Shown here piece after piece: positions 12,933 through 15,431 of a stretch of 15,431 nucleotides of DNA (the first letter of the stretch is position 1; every line of letters starts with the position of its first letter). The translations under genes and the position numbers were made by a program. The notes beneath the pieces are model-generated. The model made no database searches and had not been told where the DNA came from. It saw only the letters and a list, made by a program, of their open reading frames with translations. The stretch is from NCBI GenBank assembly GCA_019419895.1, contig JAHZIE010000058.1, positions 1 to 15,431 on the forward strand, given 5' to 3'. The DNA is from Clostridiales bacterium. GTDB taxonomy: Bacteria > Bacillota > Clostridia > Oscillospirales > Acutalibacteraceae.

Positions 12933-14090
12933 TTGAAAAGGAATGTTTCCATTTTGGGTTCTACGGGTTCCATCGGCACCCAGGCTTTGGACATCATTCG
13001 CAATTTGGGTTTTTCCGTTCCGGTGCTTGCGGCATATGGGAATATCCGTCTTTTGGAGGAACAAATCAGAGAGTTTCGCCCGAAGATTGCTGCGGTATAC
13101 GATGAACAGGCGGCAAAGGAGCTTAAGGGAAGAATCAGGGAGCTGGATGTGAAAATTCTTGCAGGCAGAGAAGGATTACTGGAGGCCGCTGAGGCTCCTT
13201 CCGCCGATATTGTGCTGAACTCCGTCGTGGGCATGGTGGGGCTGGAACCGACGCTGGCCGCCATTAGCGCCGGAAAGGATATCGCCCTGGCCAATAAGGA
13301 GACCCTCGTGGCTGGTGGGGCCTTGGTGATGAAAGCGGCAAAGGAGAAGGGAATAAAAATTTATCCGGTTGACAGCGAGCATTCGGCTATTTTCCAATGC
13401 CTTCAGGGTGCTCCTGGAAAGTCTGCCGTTCAAAGGCTCATCCTGACCGCTTCCGGGGGACCGTTCTTTGGAAAAACCAGGGAGGAGCTCGAAACGGTTG
13501 GGCCGGAACAGGCGCTGAAGCATCCCAATTGGAGTATGGGCGCAAAAATCACCATCGATTCCGCCACCATGATGAATAAGGGATTGGAAATTATCGAAGC
13601 GGCCTGGCTGTTTGATATGCCGGAGGAAAAAATTGACGTCCTGGTTCACAGGGAGAGTGTGATTCATTCCATGGTGGAATTTTCTGATAATTCGGTAATT
13701 GCCCAGCTTGGGGTGCCGGATATGCGCATCCCCATCCAGTACGCGCTGACTTATCCGGAAAGAAGTGGTTGCCCGGTACAGAGGCTCCGTCTGGAAGAGT
13801 ATGGGAAGCTTACCTTTTATCCGCCGGATACAGAAGTCTTTTCCTGTATGCCGATTTGCAGAGAGGCGCTGCGCCGCGGCGGCCTAGCTCCGGCGGCGGT
13901 CAATGGGGCGAATGAGGAGGCTGTTGCTCTGTTTTTGAAAGGGAAAATTGGATTTTTGGATATTCCAAGACTGGTGAGAGGTGCGATGCAGCAGGTGAAG
14001 GATTCTGCCGGGCAAGGAATGACTCTCGGAGAAGTGCTACAGGCAGATGAGACTGCGAGAAATTACGTGCAGGAACAGATTTCCGTGTGA
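12933..14090 (+). CDS. dxr: 1-deoxy-D-xylulose 5-phosphate reductoisomerase
   Basis: A 385-residue DXR that turns DXP into methylerythritol 4-phosphate with NADPH, the first committed step of the MEP isoprenoid pathway. Seen: the NADPH loop GSTGSIG (9-15), NKE (121-123), the metal ligands D147 and E149 in VDSEH, and MGAKITIDSATMMNKGLE (202-219) with further ligand and substrate residues. The protein is complete. It starts with TTG: this is the only start codon after an in-frame stop at 12924 that gives the conserved beginning KRNVSILGSTG, and GGTGA is six bases upstream. A 192-base gap with a large hairpin separates it from cdsA, so it may have its own control. Confidence 0.97.
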   Translation: MKRNVSILGSTGSIGTQALDIIRNLGFSVPVLAAYGNIRLLEEQIREFRPKIAAVYDEQAAKELKGRIRELDVKILAGREGLLEAAEAPSADIVLNSVVGMVGLEPTLAAISAGKDIALANKETLVAGGALVMKAAKEKGIKIYPVDSEHSAIFQCLQGAPGKSAVQRLILTASGGPFFGKTREELETVGPEQALKHPNWSMGAKITIDSATMMNKGLEIIEAAWLFDMPEEKIDVLVHRESVIHSMVEFSDNSVIAQLGVPDMRIPIQYALTYPERSGCPVQRLRLEEYGKLTFYPPDTEVFSCMPICREALRRGGLAPAAVNGANEEAVALFLKGKIGFLDIPRLVRGAMQQVKDSAGQGMTLGEVLQADETARNYVQEQISV

Positions 14091-14131
14091 TGGTATCTGT
14101 GCTCTGCGAGTGTATGGAATAACAGGAAAGG

Positions 14132-15184
14132 GTGGTTTTCATCAGTACCGTTGTTACGATTTTGCTTACGGTTCTCTTGTTTGGAATCGTGATTTTTTTG
14201 CATGAGCTGGGCCATTTTCTCACCGCGAAGATGTTCGGTGTTAAGGTGAATGAGTTTGCCATGGGAATGGGTCCCAAAATATTTTCTTTTGGAAAGCACG
14301 AAACCAAGTATTCTGTCCGCGCTTTTCCCATCGGCGGCTACTGCGCCATGGAGGGAGAGGATCAGGACAGCGATGACGAACGCGCCTTCAACAAGAAAAA
14401 AGTGTGGAAGCGCATTATTATTGTGGTGGCGGGCGCCCTGATGAACTTGATTTTGGGCTTTCTTTTAATGCTCGCCTTGACCGCGCAGGAGCCTTCCTTT
14501 AAATCCACCATCCTCGCAGATGTGGGGCAGGCGGTGACTGTCCAGGAGGGTGAGTTCCAGCCGGGAGATAAAATTCTGGAGATTAACGGTTACCGTGTCT
14601 TTAATGATTATGATGTCAATTTCAGCCTCTCGCGTTTTGCGGCGGAGCCCATGGACTTTTTGGTTCAGCGGGGGAATGAAAAGGTTTTGCTTCAGGGAGT
14701 TTCCCTGGATTTCTCCAAGGTAACCGATGAGGACAAGAATTACGCTTTCCTGGTTGAGCCTATTGAAAAGAATTTTTTCACGGTGATTGGACAGTCGGCA
14801 AAAAGCACTGTTTCCATAGGGCGGCTGGTTTGGGCCAGCCTGGGCGACCTGATTTCTGGAAGGTATGGAATGGAAGCTCTTTCGGGTCCGGTTGGAACAG
14901 CTGAGGTGATTGGCCAGGCCGCGGCTCAGGGAACCAATTTTATGGAATCGCTGAACAATCTGATTTGGATCATGGCTCTTATCACTGTCAATCTTGGAAT
15001 TTTCAACCTTTTGCCTATTCCCGCACTGGATGGCGGAAGGCTTTTATTCCTCATTATCGAGGGAATTCGCCGCAAGCCGGTCAATCCTAAATATGAGGGC
15101 TGGGTTCACGCCGCCGGTTTTGTCCTGCTGATTGGACTCATGGTCGTGGTCACTTTTAATGATATTGTGAGGCTTTTCCAGTAA
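14132..15184 (+). CDS. rseP: RIP metalloprotease RseP/RasP (site-2 protease)
   Basis: A 350-residue membrane zinc protease that cuts transmembrane segments, typically anti-sigma factors and remnant signal peptides. Seen: HELGH (24-28, zinc-binding and catalytic Glu25) in the first membrane helix, a PDZ domain about 125-190 (QPGDKILEINGYRV), and NLLPIPALDGGR (292-303) with D300 as third zinc ligand. The length fits a single-PDZ Gram-positive form. The start is taken as GTG at 14132; GGAAAG lies only about one base before it, closer than normal, so the true start could differ by a few residues. It lies 41 bases after dxr, the usual order in bacteria. Targets are not visible here. Confidence 0.95.
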   Translation: MVFISTVVTILLTVLLFGIVIFLHELGHFLTAKMFGVKVNEFAMGMGPKIFSFGKHETKYSVRAFPIGGYCAMEGEDQDSDDERAFNKKKVWKRIIIVVAGALMNLILGFLLMLALTAQEPSFKSTILADVGQAVTVQEGEFQPGDKILEINGYRVFNDYDVNFSLSRFAAEPMDFLVQRGNEKVLLQGVSLDFSKVTDEDKNYAFLVEPIEKNFFTVIGQSAKSTVSIGRLVWASLGDLISGRYGMEALSGPVGTAEVIGQAAAQGTNFMESLNNLIWIMALITVNLGIFNLLPIPALDGGRLLFLIIEGIRRKPVNPKYEGWVHAAGFVLLIGLMVVVTFNDIVRLFQ

Positions 15185-15431
15185 AGAATTTTTCTTCCGT
15201 TCCTTTTCTGAAAACAGGGGAGGTATTCCTCAGGCAGATATATTTTCAGGTAAAAAACGGAGAGGAAAACATGGTAGCCCCCCCTATTTAATTAAGGGGG
15301 ACATTCTGAACGGAGCGGAGATAGAAAAGAAGGAATTCAATTTTCCGTCGCCGTATTGAAAGGCTTTGCTGAAATGGAGTTTTTGCTGCATATGCCTGTT
15401 GCGGGGCGAAATGAGCAGGTTGTCGTAGAAA
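15185..15431 (+). other. Region after rseP, no recognised gene
   Basis: No gene is recognised. CCCCC and GGGGG flank an AT-rich loop around 15278-15300 and could form a short GC stem without a clear T-run. One frame is open from 15296 to the right edge; its best start is the ATG at 15374 with AAAGG about ten bases before it (MEFLLHMPVAGRNEQVV...), which could be the beginning of a gene cut by the window. It does not resemble the start of IspG, which commonly follows rseP in Firmicutes. Confidence 0.35.

Noticed and set aside
1..15431. CRISPR arrays, tRNAs, rRNAs, insertion sequences or phage genes
   Set aside because: Looking through both strands I found no regularly spaced repeats, no cloverleaf with CCA-ready ends, no rRNA sequence and no transposase or phage-like protein.

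Overview
The window looks like a chromosomal segment of a spore-forming member of the Clostridia (Firmicutes). The evidence is Gram-positive ribosome binding sites of the AAGGAGG type, TTGACA/TATAAT promoters, many intrinsic terminators, an FMN riboswitch controlling an ECF riboflavin transporter component, the small sporulation-associated proteins YaaL (DUF2508), BofA and YlmC/YmxH, and the classic order rpsB-tsf-pyrH-frr-uppS-cdsA-dxr-rseP. The species cannot be fixed from this sequence alone. There is no sign of phage, transposon, CRISPR array, tRNA or rRNA.

Layout. Positions 1-608 hold no gene I can name. They contain short inverted repeats at the left edge, a purine-rich tract, three segments able to form mutually exclusive hairpins around a 17-codon reading frame, and a compact structured segment (about 346-516) that looks like an undescribed or unrecognised RNA. 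On the minus strand, positions 609-1567 form a complete unit: promoter, FMN riboswitch, leader terminator, ribU. Rightward from 1760 come yaaL, bofA, a terminator and ylmC, then a strong promoter, rpsB, an intergenic terminator, tsf and two further terminators.

Between tsf and pyrH, which are adjacent in many Firmicutes, lies about 5 kb of accessory genes. A minus-strand overlapping pair encodes a DUF4130/TIGR03915 protein and a radical SAM protein of the 'putative DNA modification/repair' family (TIGR03916). Their promoter carries a LexA-box-like palindrome. An AraC-type regulator is divergent from a uroporphyrinogen-decarboxylase-family (methyltransferase-like) gene.

From 9735 the conserved cluster resumes: UMP kinase, ribosome recycling factor, undecaprenyl diphosphate synthase, CDP-diglyceride synthase, DXP reductoisomerase and the RseP/RasP-type site-2 protease. 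This couples nucleotide supply and translation with MEP isoprenoid synthesis, cell-wall lipid carrier synthesis, phospholipid synthesis and membrane proteolysis. The last 247 bases contain no recognised gene.

The most interesting items are the poorly characterised radical SAM/DUF4130 pair with its possible SOS operator and the structured candidate RNA near the left end. The rest is largely conserved housekeeping sequence.
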